Shown here piece by piece: positions 8,113 through 17,565 of a stretch of 64,000 nucleotides of DNA. The stretch comes from CAYSCZ01 sp964429655 (GTDB lineage: Bacteria; Bacteroidota; Bacteroidia; Cytophagales; Cyclobacteriaceae). The stretch spans positions 1 through 64,000 of the forward strand of contig CAYSCZ010000006.1 of assembly GCA_964429655.1 (NCBI GenBank). Direction: 5' to 3'. The first letter of the stretch is position 1. Each line of letters starts with the position of its first letter. The translations under genes were made by a program, and so were the position numbers. The notes beneath the pieces were generated by a model, which did no database searches, was not told the DNA's origin, and saw nothing but the letters and a program-made list of their open reading frames with translations.

Positions 8113-9030
8113 ATGAGCATTGTTATTAATGGCTTAACAAAAAATTTCGGAAAACAAAAAGCTGTTGACAACATCAGTTTTACCGCGGAAAAAGGCAAAA
8201 TACTGGGTTTTCTCGGACCTAATGGTGCCGGGAAATCCACTACCATGAAAATCCTTACCGGCTATATACCGCCCTCCTCGGGGAATGCAATGATTAATGA
8301 CATGAATGTGGTTGCTGACTCCCTGAATATCAGAAAAATCCTTGGGTATCTACCTGAACAAAATCCACTTTATCTGGAAATGTATGTAAAAGAGTACCTT
8401 GGGTTTATAGGTAGTCTTTACAGGTTGAAAGGAAAAGATTTGAAGTTCCGGATAAAGGATGTGATTGATAGGTGTAGCATAAGCAGTGAACAAAACAAAA
8501 AAATTGGAGCACTGTCCAAAGGATACAGACAAAGAGTAGGACTTGCACAAGCTTTTATTCATAATCCTGATGTTTTAATCCTTGATGAACCTACCACTGG
8601 ATTGGACCCTAACCAACTCCTGGAAATACGAACACTCATTAAAAAGATAAGCAAAAATAAAACGGTTATCATCTCTACACACATCATGCAGGAAGTGCAA
8701 TTTCTATGTGACCATGTCGTCATCATCAATAAAGGGAAAATTGTGGCCGATAAACCGCTGAAGGATTTAATGCAACAATCCGGGGATGCTCGAAGTATAG
8801 CGTTTATTTTTTCTACCCCCGTTGAAAAATCATTATTCGAAAAAATATCCACGGTAAAAGGGATTGCTACCTCAGAAGAAAGCAAAAACCTGACTTTTCA
8901 TTATGATAAATCAAACAACCCAAAACCTGAAATTCTAAAAGTTATTGCGGACAACACTTTACCCCTGGATCATTTTAAAGAAGTTTCCCAATCACTGGAA
9001 GATGTGTTTCACAAGCTAACCCAGAATTGA
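8113..9030 (+). CDS. gldA: Gliding motility ABC transporter ATP-binding protein GldA
   Basis: A 305-residue ABC ATPase. Walker A GPNGAGKS is at 35-42, the signature-like LSKGYRQR at 134-141 and Walker B VLILDEP at 154-160, with the switch His in ISTHIMQEV about 35 residues later. The C-terminal 80 residues form the extra domain seen in GldA and other ABC-2 exporters. The assignment to GldA rests on the following gldF and gldG. In Flavobacterium johnsoniae these three form an ABC transporter needed for gliding, although some gliders lack it. The stop of gldA and the start of gldF are separated by one base. Confidence 0.85.
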   Translation: MSIVINGLTKNFGKQKAVDNISFTAEKGKILGFLGPNGAGKSTTMKILTGYIPPSSGNAMINDMNVVADSLNIRKILGYLPEQNPLYLEMYVKEYLGFIGSLYRLKGKDLKFRIKDVIDRCSISSEQNKKIGALSKGYRQRVGLAQAFIHNPDVLILDEPTTGLDPNQLLEIRTLIKKISKNKTVIISTHIMQEVQFLCDHVVIINKGKIVADKPLKDLMQQSGDARSIAFIFSTPVEKSLFEKISTVKGIATSEESKNLTFHYDKSNNPKPEILKVIADNTLPLDHFKEVSQSLEDVFHKLTQN

Positions 9031-9031
9031 A

Positions 9032-9760
9032 ATGAAATCAGTTTTCATCAAGGAATTAAATAGTTTCTTCAACGCTCTTACAGCATTTTTGATCATTTCC
9101 TTATTTCTTATAGCTATTGGGCTACTGATGTGGGTATTTCCATCTACCAGCGTTTTGGACTACGGATTCGCAACTATGGATACTTTGTTTTCATTAAGTC
9201 CGTATGTTTTGATGTTTATTGTTCCAGCCATAACCATGCGCTCTATCGCAGAGGAGAAAAAAGCGGGTACGTTGGAATTACTGCTCACAAAACCCATTAC
9301 CAGTTGGGGCGTTATTTTAGGGAAATATTTAGCCATAGCCGTAGTCCTTTTATTTACCCTATTTCCGACGATCATCTATTATATTTCAATCCATCAACTA
9401 GGTAACCCAACCGGTAATATTGATACACCGGGCGTCATTGGATCCTATTTGGGCCTCATACTTTTAGCGTTGACTTATTCGTCTATTGGTTTATTTAGCT
9501 CTTCATTGACCGACAATCAGATCATCTCCTTCATTATAGCAGTATTTATTTCATTTATTTTCTTTTTAGGCTTTGATTCACTGGCTGAAGTAAATGTTTG
9601 GGGGACAACATCTTTCTACCTGAAGCAACTAGGCTTTGTCGTGCATTATGACTCACTTTCAAAAGGCCTGCTTGACTTAAGAGATGTCGTATATTTCTTA
9701 AGTGTAATTTTTGTCTTTCTATTATTCACACATTTAAACCTTAACAGTAGAAAATGGTGA
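9032..9760 (+). CDS. gldF: Gliding motility ABC transporter permease GldF
   Basis: A 242-residue ABC-2 type permease with about six membrane segments. The first lies near residues 14-35; later ones are in the SPYVLMFIVPAITM region and at the C-terminus. The cytoplasmic loop RSIAEEKKAGTLELLLTKPI matches the conserved EExxGTLE(L)L motif of ABC-2 permeases. It would form the membrane channel with GldG, powered by GldA. Its last seven bases overlap the start of gldG (ATGGTGA). The substrate of the Gld transporter is not known. Confidence 0.87.
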   Translation: MKSVFIKELNSFFNALTAFLIISLFLIAIGLLMWVFPSTSVLDYGFATMDTLFSLSPYVLMFIVPAITMRSIAEEKKAGTLELLLTKPITSWGVILGKYLAIAVVLLFTLFPTIIYYISIHQLGNPTGNIDTPGVIGSYLGLILLALTYSSIGLFSSSLTDNQIISFIIAVFISFIFFLGFDSLAEVNVWGTTSFYLKQLGFVVHYDSLSKGLLDLRDVVYFLSVIFVFLLFTHLNLNSRKW

Positions 9761-11430
9761 ATTGGAAAAGTAACAAACTCGAAGACATACTTCACTTTCT
9801 CATCGGAGTGAACCTGGTCATTTTATTAAATCTATTCATCAATAAAGTTCCGCTGCGGTTTGACTTAACCGAGGAAAAGAGATATACCATCTCGCAATTC
9901 AGTCGAAACTTTCTGCGAAATATTGAGGACCGGGTATTTATCGAAGTATTTCTGACCGGGGAATTACCCAGCGGTTTTAAACGTCTTAAAAATGCTACCG
10001 AGGATGTCCTGAAGCAACTAAGGGTTTACTCAGATTACAAGATAGATTACAAATTCACGGACCCTTCATTCGCGAAAAACGATCGGGCTAAAAATCAGTA
10101 TTACAGATACCTCGCAGAGCAAGGAATTCAACCAACCAACCTTTCATTCAAGGAGAGAGGAACAACAAAAGAAAAACTCATTTTCCCCGGGGCAACGGTT
10201 TCATATTTCGGAAGTGAGGAAGGCATTATGCTGCTGAAGGGTAATCGCGGTGCATCACCAAATGAAATATTAAACCAATCCATCGAGAACCTGGAATATG
10301 AGATTGTAAGCAAGATCGTTGACCTCTCCCGGGATGTCCGAAAAAAAATTGGCTACTTATCAGGTCATGATGAATTAAAAGGTAAGGAAATAGCTGCTTT
10401 TAAGGCTTTACTCCGGGAACGCTACGATCTATTTGAAATAAAAGCCAGTGAGGACCTTATAAAATTTGATGCCGTCGTGGTTGGAAAACCTACTCAAAAG
10501 TTTTCAAAAAAAGATAAATATTACCTTGACCAGTACGTTATGCGAGGTGGTAAAATCCTATTTTTTGTAGATGCGCTACAAGTAAAAATGAGCGATGCTT
10601 CAGGGGAAGGGACTGCTGCTGTGCCCTATGAATTAAACCTGAATGATCTGCTATTCAATTATGGTGTGAGGATTAACCGGGATTTTGTCCAGGATGTGAA
10701 CTGCGGCAACTATCCGGTAGTCGCTGGAAACATAGGAAATCAACCTCAGATCAGGCTGTTACCATGGCCTTTCTTTCCTGTGGTAAATAATTTTGGCAAT
10801 CATCCTGCAGTGAAAAATTTGGATGTCATTCAAATGAAGTTTGTTTCCTCAATTGACACGGTGAAAGCCGAAGGCATCTTAAAGACCCCTTTATTATTTA
10901 CTTCCCCCTATTCAAAAATTTTAAAAGCCCCGGTGATGGTGAGCTTCAATAGTTTGCAAAAGGATTTGGACCCTCAAAAATATGATCAGGAAAAAATACC
11001 TGTTGGTTACCTGCTGGAAGGCAAGTTCGAATCTTTATTTAAAAATAGAATCCTACCGAAAGGCTTAAAAAATAGTGGTTTTAAAGAAATAGGGCCTGAA
11101 ACTAAAATAGTGGTAATCTCTGATGGAGATATTATCCGAAGCGAAATAGACCCGGAGAATGATCAACCACTTGATATAGGCGTAGATCCGTTTCAAAAGA
11201 TAACTTATGGTAATAAAGACTTCATAAACAAAGTCATAGCCTATTTATTGGATGACCAGGATATGATGATGGCCCGAAATAAGGAAGTGGTTTTAAGACC
11301 GCTGGACAAGGTGAAGGTTGAACAAGAAAGAACAAAATGGCAGGTCATAAATCTTGCCGCCCCGCTTTTACTGATTTTATTCTTTATGACGATCATTTTC
11401 TATCTCCGTAAAAAAAAGTACACGCAATGA
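9754..11430 (+). CDS. gldG: Gliding motility-associated ABC transporter substrate-binding protein GldG
   Basis: A 558-residue protein with one N-terminal membrane helix (about residues 11-30) and one C-terminal helix (about residues 528-550). Between them lies a large soluble domain of the GldG/ABC-type uncharacterised family. The N-terminal RFDLTEEKRYTIS is a clear family signature, and NRGGSP-like (NRGASPNEILNQSIENLEYE) and GYLSGHDE sequences follow. It is the auxiliary membrane subunit of the GldAFG transporter. It overlaps gldF by seven bases and the DUF4340 gene by four (ATGA), so all are likely made from one message. Confidence 0.88.
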   Translation: MVNWKSNKLEDILHFLIGVNLVILLNLFINKVPLRFDLTEEKRYTISQFSRNFLRNIEDRVFIEVFLTGELPSGFKRLKNATEDVLKQLRVYSDYKIDYKFTDPSFAKNDRAKNQYYRYLAEQGIQPTNLSFKERGTTKEKLIFPGATVSYFGSEEGIMLLKGNRGASPNEILNQSIENLEYEIVSKIVDLSRDVRKKIGYLSGHDELKGKEIAAFKALLRERYDLFEIKASEDLIKFDAVVVGKPTQKFSKKDKYYLDQYVMRGGKILFFVDALQVKMSDASGEGTAAVPYELNLNDLLFNYGVRINRDFVQDVNCGNYPVVAGNIGNQPQIRLLPWPFFPVVNNFGNHPAVKNLDVIQMKFVSSIDTVKAEGILKTPLLFTSPYSKILKAPVMVSFNSLQKDLDPQKYDQEKIPVGYLLEGKFESLFKNRILPKGLKNSGFKEIGPETKIVVISDGDIIRSEIDPENDQPLDIGVDPFQKITYGNKDFINKVIAYLLDDQDMMMARNKEVVLRPLDKVKVEQERTKWQVINLAAPLLLILFFMTIIFYLRKKKYTQ

Positions 11431-12353
11431 TCAGAAGCCAGAAGCTATTAATCCTATTGATATTACTAATTGCAGCTAATGCTTTTTTCATTTTTACTGA
11501 TAATAGCAATGAAAGTTTGTCTTATGATCGTGATCAATTTAAAATAGAAGATACAGCCTCAATAACACAAGTTACTATAACAAACGGCAAACTCAAAAAT
11601 CAGCTGAATTTTGAGGGCAAATGGAAAGTAAATAATCGTTATGAATTGGATGAATCATTTGGTAATGTTATGCTCGCCGTTTTAAACCAAATAAGGGTAA
11701 AAAAGCCCGTCTCTCAACGTTACCAACAGAAAATCGACAGTCTATTTGAGGTAAAAGGAAAATCAGTGGAAATCCTAACTGATGCTAACCTATTTATGAA
11801 ATTTATGATTGTTGGTAACGAAGCCAGAACCATAAGCTATGCCAGAAATGAAGCGAATGAATCTTATATTGTAGAAATCCCTGGGTACAAAGATTATGTT
11901 GCTGCAATATTTGAATTAACCGAAAATCAATGGCGTGACAGGACACTTTTTTCCAGTACATGGCGAACGATTCAGTCGCTTACTATTAAATACCCAAAGG
12001 ATAATGAGCTATTAAATATTGAATACAATAATGATTTTTTCAATGTCGAAGGTGTGAATCAATTAGATAGCGTAGCACTGGATGAATACCTGGCGCTTTA
12101 CAATAATTTTAAAGTTAATGAGATTGTCGACACTTCCATGATACAATACTTGGACAGCATATTACAAATGCCACCAGAAGCCATAATCGCATTGGTTGAT
12201 ATTGATAAAGAAAACAGCCTTGATGTTGAATTATATCCCTCCGTACCGGATGAACAGTTTTATCTCCTTAAGAAAGCAGACGGTTTGCTATCAATTGTTG
12301 ATGCCAGGAGATGTCAAAGGCTATTAGCCCGGCCATCTGACTTTATGAAATAA
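11427..12353 (+). CDS. DUF4340-type membrane-anchored protein
   Basis: A 308-residue protein with an N-terminal membrane anchor (about residues 7-24) and a soluble periplasmic part. The pattern of short beta strands with WKVNNRYELDE, followed by a repeat around RTIQSLTIKYP, suits the DUF4340 family, which is often found after GldG-like genes. The ATGA overlap with gldG suggests it is an extra subunit or partner of the GldAFG transporter. This is inference from position. No catalytic residues are evident. Confidence 0.7.
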   Translation: MIRSQKLLILLILLIAANAFFIFTDNSNESLSYDRDQFKIEDTASITQVTITNGKLKNQLNFEGKWKVNNRYELDESFGNVMLAVLNQIRVKKPVSQRYQQKIDSLFEVKGKSVEILTDANLFMKFMIVGNEARTISYARNEANESYIVEIPGYKDYVAAIFELTENQWRDRTLFSSTWRTIQSLTIKYPKDNELLNIEYNNDFFNVEGVNQLDSVALDEYLALYNNFKVNEIVDTSMIQYLDSILQMPPEAIIALVDIDKENSLDVELYPSVPDEQFYLLKKADGLLSIVDARRCQRLLARPSDFMK

Positions 12354-12502
12354 GCCGGGCCTAGAATTTACCCACTGATCAACCGCTACCACTATTGTTT
12401 GATAAGTTGAAATGTTTAAATTTACTTGCATTATATGAACCACCTATGATTGATGGTATAAGTACTTTTAAGCCATTATCATAGTTTAAATACAATATCA
12501 GA

Positions 12503-13621
12503 ATGAAATTCATTGTCTCGTCATCATATTTGTTAAAACAGCTTTCGGCTATAAATGGGGTCATCACAACAAATCCCGTTGTACCTATACTTGAAAATTT
12601 CTTATTCGAAATTAATGATGGCACCCTCACGGTTACCTCCTCTGATCTACAAACTTCTATGATTACCGAATTGGAAGTTGAAGCTAAAGAAAATGGAAGT
12701 ATTGCTATTCCAGCTAAAATATTGATAGAGACATTAAGAAACCTTCCCGAACAACCCGTAACTTTTTCAATCGATCCAGAAACCTACAGCATAGAGTTAA
12801 GCTCGGACAATGGCCGCTATAAACTGGCCGGGGAGAATGCCACAGATTTCCCAAGAGTGCCTACGGTATCTGATGGCTTTTCAGTTAATATGTCATCAGG
12901 TATTCTCGCTACCGCAATTAACAATACCATTTTTGCAACCAGTAGTGATGAACTGCGGCCTTCCATGACTGGCGTATATCTTAAATTAGATGATACAAAT
13001 ACTACTTTTGTTGCCACAGACGGACATAGGTTAATACGATACCGCAGGGTAGATATCGCTTCAGAAAATGAAAACTCAATGATAATCCCTCGCAAAGCAT
13101 TAACCTTATTGAAGTCAACACTTCCGTCTGAAACTACCAATGTCGCGCTGGAATTCAATGTTTCAAATGCATTTTTCAACTTTAACAATGTCAAGCTAAT
13201 CTGCAGACTGATTGACGAGCGGTTTCCGGATTATGACAATGTGATTCCTTTGGATAATGAAAATATCGTAACCATCGATCGGATGGAATTATTAAGTTCA
13301 TTAAAACGTATCGCTATTTATGCTAATAAAACTACCCACCAAGTAAGGTTAAAAGTAACGGGAAGTGAACTTCAAATATCTGCCGAGGATCTTGATTTTT
13401 CGAATGAAGCCACCGAAAGACTTTCTTGTGAGCATGATGGTGATGACATCGAAATTGGTTTTAATGCTCGATTCCTAATTGAAATGCTTAACAACAGCCC
13501 CTCAAATAATATATCCTTAAAATTAAACGCCCCTAATAAGGCAGGTCTTATCATCCCCTCCGAAAAAGAAGAGGATGAGGACATACTTATGTTGGTGATG
13601 CCGGTGATGTTAAACAACTAA
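12503..13621 (+). CDS. dnaN: DNA polymerase III beta subunit (sliding clamp)
   Basis: A 372-residue beta clamp, the normal size for three tandem clamp domains. The protein starts MKFIVSSSYLLKQLSAINGV, with NPVVPILENFLFE soon after. It contains FVATDGHRL at the end of domain 2 and RLIDERFPDY in domain 3, both family hallmarks. It ends in LVMPVML, the conserved C-terminal hydrophobic patch contributing to the ring. The clamp tethers polymerase III to DNA. It follows the DUF4340 gene after a 149-base gap, so it may have its own promoter, but I could not identify a clean TAnnTTTG element there. Confidence 0.97.
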   Translation: MKFIVSSSYLLKQLSAINGVITTNPVVPILENFLFEINDGTLTVTSSDLQTSMITELEVEAKENGSIAIPAKILIETLRNLPEQPVTFSIDPETYSIELSSDNGRYKLAGENATDFPRVPTVSDGFSVNMSSGILATAINNTIFATSSDELRPSMTGVYLKLDDTNTTFVATDGHRLIRYRRVDIASENENSMIIPRKALTLLKSTLPSETTNVALEFNVSNAFFNFNNVKLICRLIDERFPDYDNVIPLDNENIVTIDRMELLSSLKRIAIYANKTTHQVRLKVTGSELQISAEDLDFSNEATERLSCEHDGDDIEIGFNARFLIEMLNNSPSNNISLKLNAPNKAGLIIPSEKEEDEDILMLVMPVMLNN

Positions 13622-13641
13622 TCCTGGTTACAATATATCTT

Positions 13642-13655
13642 TTTACCCGGGTAAA
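13642..13655. repeat. 14-bp perfect palindrome TTTACCCGGGTAAA after dnaN
   Basis: A self-complementary 14-mer lies 20 bases after the dnaN stop. It has no loop, so it is a poor terminator hairpin, and it could be a protein-binding site. The 258 bases between dnaN and the amidohydrolase remnant hold nothing else I can support. Confidence 0.3.
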
Positions 13656-13879
13656 TTTTAAAGGGTTGTGATTTCCGATCCCTTATTATTTCTTGATTGT
13701 GTTTTCTTTCTTCACATGCCGTTTTGAATTCATTTGAGATTTTCATGACGCTTATGGTTTATTCTAGACTGCAAATCAAAAGCAGTTAGGTAAAGACTTC
13801 TATGACATCAATCATATACCTAAAGTACTTTTGATGTTTTTTAAAAAACCCTTGGATGGATGCGGGTTAAGGTATCTTT

Positions 13880-14538
13880 TTAAATAGGGTACCCTAAATT
13901 CTCTAGTTCACCATAATCTTCTTTTGCAGAATCCATCATGACCCTTACATCCTTCAAAAGGGCACGTGCATCATATACAATACCATCTTTAATTGTGAAT
14001 TCAACCCCTCCAATCCTTTTTATTTGATTATCTGAATTTAATTTAATAATACCGGTGCCATATAGCACTTTTAAATTCTCCAAAGGATTTTCCTCTAAAA
14101 TGATAACATCTGCCAACTTGCCAGGTTCAATAGTCCCAATCTTATCATCTGCTGCTTCTAATGCTTCTGCCCCCATCAGGGTTGCTGACCGATAACTTCC
14201 AGTGGATGAAATCCTGCTTCACGGAGTTATTCAAGTTCCCTGATGTATCCAAAACCATATAACTGGGATCCCGGATCTGAGTCAGCAGTAACCCTTCCTC
14301 CCCTGTTTTTATACTCATTTACAAAGGTCATGATTACCTTGATGACATTTTTTTCAATAACGATGCTCATCGGGCCTATGAATGGTTTACCATTGCCATT
14401 GATCGGAGTACCACCCCTTATAATCAGTTGTTCATAAGAGCCTTCACCTTCAACTCTTGGAGGGGCTGGGGGTAGCCTGGCCCAAAACCTTTAGACATGC
14501 AAGACAGAATAATATTTTACTAGAAAAAAATACTTCAT
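13880..14538 (-). pseudogene. Decayed amidohydrolase (imidazolonepropionase-like) with internal deletion, stops and frameshift
   Basis: A remnant of a secreted metal-dependent amidohydrolase. Read on the minus strand from an ATG at 14538, it opens MKYFFLVKYYSVLHV. A TAA follows, then the frame continues into RVEGEGSYEQLIIRGG and GPMSIVIEKNVI, the N-terminal beta domain of the family. The text then jumps straight to MTFVNEYKNRGGRV, normally several hundred residues downstream, so the central metal-binding TIM-barrel is deleted. YGFGYIRELE is followed by TAA where LLREAGFHPLEV expects Leu. One base is missing just after EVI. The last 98 codons (IGTIEPGKLADVIILEENPL to GYPI) are open. At least four independent lesions make function impossible. 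Neighbours are intact floA and dnaN. Confidence 0.88.
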
Positions 14539-14562
14539 CAAGCTTATCAGGCCACGCGTAAA

Positions 14563-15579
14563 TTATTCCTTATTACTCGTTTTACTTTTACCAGAGTCAC
14601 CAGCTATCGAATCCCTCATGTCAGTGTCTGCCTGGATATTCTGAAACTTGTAATAATCCATAACGCCTAAGTTTCCGGATCTAAATGCTTCTGCCAATGC
14701 CTTAGGAACCTCTGCCTCAGCTTCAATCACTTTTGCCCTTGCTTCCTGGGCTTTTGCTACCATTTCTTGTTCTTCTGCCACTGCCATCGCCCTTCTCTCT
14801 TCGGCTTTAGCTTCAGCTACTTTCAAATCTGCCGATGCCTGGTCGGTCTGAAGTTTTGCGCCAATATTCGTGCCCACATCCACGTCCGCAATATCAATGG
14901 ATAAAATCTCAAAAGCAGTACCTGCATCTAACCCCCGTTGCAATACCAGTTTAGATATTTTGTCAGGATTCTCTAACACTTCTTTGTGGGTGGCGGCTGA
15001 GCCAATAGAAGTTACAATCCCTTCACCTACCCTGGCAAGAATGGTGTCTTCTCCGGCCCCACCAACCAATTGTTGGATATTTGCCCTCACTGTTACCCTT
15101 GCCTTAGCTACTAATTGAATACCGTCTGCTGCCACCGCGGCTACTGAAGGTGTATTGATAACTTTCGGATTAACGGAGATCTGCACCGCCTCGAAGACAT
15201 CCCTTCCGGCCAGATCTATGGCTGTGGCCTGCTTGAATGTCAGGTTAATATTGGCTTTCTCCGCAGATATTAATGCTTTAATAACCTGAGGCACATTACC
15301 ACCCGCAAGATAGTGGGTCTCAAGGTCTGTTGTTTTTAATTGCCTTTTGGGCTCATCATCTTCTTTGATCTTTATTCCTGCTTTTGTAGCGGTGATCAAT
15401 GAATTAACAACAATTGATGGTGGCACTTTTCTTATTCTCATGAAGACAAGCTCAATCAATCCTACCCTAACACCAGAGAATATAGCGGTGATCCACAGGT
15501 TTATAGGAACGAAATATAGAAAAACAAAAAGACCGGCAATTATTGCCAGCACGATCAAAATCAAGGTTATACCAGACAT
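14563..15579 (-). CDS. floA: Flotillin-like protein FloA (SPFH/UPF0365 family)
   Basis: A 338-residue SPFH-domain protein. It has an N-terminal membrane hairpin (about residues 5-50) and then the family signatures RVGLIELVFMRIRKVPPS and AGGNVPQVIKALI. The core ends in a long Ala/Glu-rich stretch (about residues 235-310) that would form a coiled coil. FloA organises functional membrane microdomains and oligomerises at the inner membrane. The start overlaps the nfeD stop by one base (TAATG), and NfeD proteins are the usual partner of SPFH proteins, so the two likely act together. The acidic C-terminal tail is of variable type. Confidence 0.93.
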   Translation of the reverse strand: MSGITLILIVLAIIAGLFVFLYFVPINLWITAIFSGVRVGLIELVFMRIRKVPPSIVVNSLITATKAGIKIKEDDEPKRQLKTTDLETHYLAGGNVPQVIKALISAEKANINLTFKQATAIDLAGRDVFEAVQISVNPKVINTPSVAAVAADGIQLVAKARVTVRANIQQLVGGAGEDTILARVGEGIVTSIGSAATHKEVLENPDKISKLVLQRGLDAGTAFEILSIDIADVDVGTNIGAKLQTDQASADLKVAEAKAEERRAMAVAEEQEMVAKAQEARAKVIEAEAEVPKALAEAFRSGNLGVMDYYKFQNIQADTDMRDSIAGDSGKSKTSNKE

Positions 15580-16055
15580 TATTTATTTTTTAATGGGATG
15601 ACGAAAATATTTTTGTTATCAATTTTTTTAATTTTTACTTTAATTCCTGCTTCGGCGAAATCTCCCAGTGTCTTTACTTCATAATCACTTTCAAAAAACA
15701 TTGCTTTTCCATACGGTCTGAGTGCTGACACTGTTTTTCCCTCGTCTCCGACCTTCAAATTTAGGCCTAAATCTTCATTTACTTTTGAAGCACTTTCATT
15801 TTTTAGGGAAAACTTTTCCCAGGATTTGTTTTTAAAAGCATAGATGGTCATCACAACTGTAAATAATATGGTTGCTGTCAACACCAACCCCCCCTCCAAG
15901 GCTCCTTTTTCGAAACTTAGATAGTTTCCATATATCAAAAATAAAAATCCAATAATTCCTGCAACTGTTGTTCCAGGTATAAAAATTATTTCGAGAATGA
16001 TTAATGATAGCCCTACCACAATGAAGAAGATTATTAGTAACCAATCCATGATCAA
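15579..16055 (-). CDS. NfeD family membrane protein
   Basis: A 158-residue short NfeD protein with three to four membrane helices in the first 80 residues and a C-terminal OB-fold domain (from about residue 95). The OB domain contains the typical VGDEGKTVSALRPYGKAMF. NfeD partners of flotillin-like proteins are thought to support their assembly. The frame opens with TTG at 16055, overlapping the proS stop as TTGA, with an ATG two codons later at 16049. Either could be the start. Confidence 0.88.
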   Translation of the reverse strand: MIMDWLLIIFFIVVGLSLIILEIIFIPGTTVAGIIGFLFLIYGNYLSFEKGALEGGLVLTATILFTVVMTIYAFKNKSWEKFSLKNESASKVNEDLGLNLKVGDEGKTVSALRPYGKAMFFESDYEVKTLGDFAEAGIKVKIKKIDNKNIFVIPLKNK

Positions 16056-17530
16056 TATGCTTTGGCGAAAATAACTTTTCTGTATGATGGCTTTCCGCTA
16101 TAAATACACTGGCCTTCCTCCTCTTTACTATCAAAAGGTATGCACCTGATGGTAGCTTTGGTTTCTTCTTTTATTTTTTCTTCTGTTTCCGGTGTGCCAT
16201 CCCAATGCGCATAAACAAACCCACCCTTTTCATCCAGTGTCGATTTAAAGGTATCATAGTCACTTGCGTGATGTGTATTTGCTTCTAAAAATCCCTTGGC
16301 TTTATTGTATATTTTTTGATGGATATCCACCAGTAAATCATTAACATATGATCCCAGATTATCATCATTAGGAATTATTTCCTTAGATTTAGTATCGCGA
16401 CGCGCTAACTCGAGGGTATTATTTTCAAGATCTTTTGGGCCGATGGCGATTCTTACGGGCACACCCTGAAGTTCATATTCTGCAAATTTCCATCCCGGTT
16501 TGTGGGTATCTCTGTTGTCATACTTAACGGACACTCCCAGCTGGATGAGTTGGTTTTTTATTTTGTCTGCTACTTCATTTATTTGTTTTAACTGTTCTTC
16601 CCCTTTGAAAATAGGCACGATCACAACCTGAAATGGTGCCAATCGGGGGGGTATTACCAGCCCGTCATCATCCGAATGTGCCATCACCAATGCTCCCATA
16701 AGCCGTGTACTCACACCCCAGGAAGTACCCCACACATAATCAAGCGCCCCCTTTTGATTTGAAAACTTAACATCAAATGCTTTGGCGAAATTTTGGCCTA
16801 GAAAATGTGAAGTCCCGGCCTGCAACGCTTTGGCATCTTGCATCAATGTTTCAATACAATAAGTATTAACTGCACCTGCAAACTTTTCACTTTCGGTTTT
16901 GGTACCTTTTATAACAGGTAAGGCCATATAATTTTCAACAAAATCAGCATACACATGAAGCATCTTAAAAGCTTCTTCCTCTGCTTCTTTTTTTGTGGCG
17001 TGGGCCGTATGGCCTTCCTGCCACAGGAATTCAGCAGTCCGCAAAAATAATCTGGTTCGCATCTCCCACCTCACAACATTTGCCCATTGATTTAAAAGGA
17101 TTGGTAGATCCCGATAAGATTGTACCCAATTTTTATAAGTATCCCATATAACAGTTTCAGAAGTTGGTCTTACAATAAGCTCCTCTTCAAGCTTTGCTTC
17201 CGGATCTACCACCACGCCGCCTCCATCTTTGCTGTTCATTAATCTATAATGGGTAACAACAGCACATTCTTTAGCAAATCCTTCAACATGATCTGCCTCC
17301 CGGCTGAAATAAGATTTTGGTATGAAAATTGGAAAGTACGCATTGTAATGACCTGTTTCTTTAAACATCCTGTCCAGTTCGCTTTGCATTTTCTCCCAAA
17401 TCGCAAACCCATGCGGTTTGATGACCATGCATCCCCGTACGGGGGAATTCTCAGCCAGTCCAGCTTTTCTTACCAGTTCATTATACCAATTTGAATAATC
17501 CTCACTTCTTTTAGGTAGTCCTTTGCTCAT
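16052..17530 (-). CDS. proS: Prolyl-tRNA synthetase (ProS type 3, archaeal/eukaryal-like)
   Basis: A 492-residue class II aminoacyl-tRNA synthetase charging tRNA-Pro with proline. Motif 2 is visible as RWEMRTRLFLRTAEFLWQEG and motif 3 lies around the GTSWGVSTRLMGALVMAHSD region. An HGFA segment near the N-terminus and a C-terminal extension ending in Lys-Ala-Tyr mark the short ProS type that lacks the editing insertion. The length matches type 3 enzymes. The gene heads the proS-nfeD-floA unit with 4-base and 1-base overlaps, so the membrane-microdomain genes are probably read from the proS promoter. Confidence 0.95.
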   Translation of the reverse strand: MSKGLPKRSEDYSNWYNELVRKAGLAENSPVRGCMVIKPHGFAIWEKMQSELDRMFKETGHYNAYFPIFIPKSYFSREADHVEGFAKECAVVTHYRLMNSKDGGGVVVDPEAKLEEELIVRPTSETVIWDTYKNWVQSYRDLPILLNQWANVVRWEMRTRLFLRTAEFLWQEGHTAHATKKEAEEEAFKMLHVYADFVENYMALPVIKGTKTESEKFAGAVNTYCIETLMQDAKALQAGTSHFLGQNFAKAFDVKFSNQKGALDYVWGTSWGVSTRLMGALVMAHSDDDGLVIPPRLAPFQVVIVPIFKGEEQLKQINEVADKIKNQLIQLGVSVKYDNRDTHKPGWKFAEYELQGVPVRIAIGPKDLENNTLELARRDTKSKEIIPNDDNLGSYVNDLLVDIHQKIYNKAKGFLEANTHHASDYDTFKSTLDEKGGFVYAHWDGTPETEEKIKEETKATIRCIPFDSKEEEGQCIYSGKPSYRKVIFAKAY

Positions 17531-17565
17531 TTTTGGTATAGATATTGCAGTATTCTAATAAAAAG

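Noticed and set aside
12327..12360. Inverted repeat GCCCGGC/GCCGGGC at the end of the DUF4340 gene
   Set aside because: The loop is 20 bases, no T run follows, and half lies in coding sequence. Not convincing as a terminator.
13618..13746. A 42-codon open frame on the minus strand downstream of dnaN
   Set aside because: It ends inside the dnaN stop, and a frame of this length without a stop is expected by chance. No recognisable motif or upstream site supports it.
13847..13868. AACCC/GGGTT hairpin followed by ATCTTTTT
   Set aside because: Only a 5-bp stem with a 12-base loop; too weak to call a terminator.
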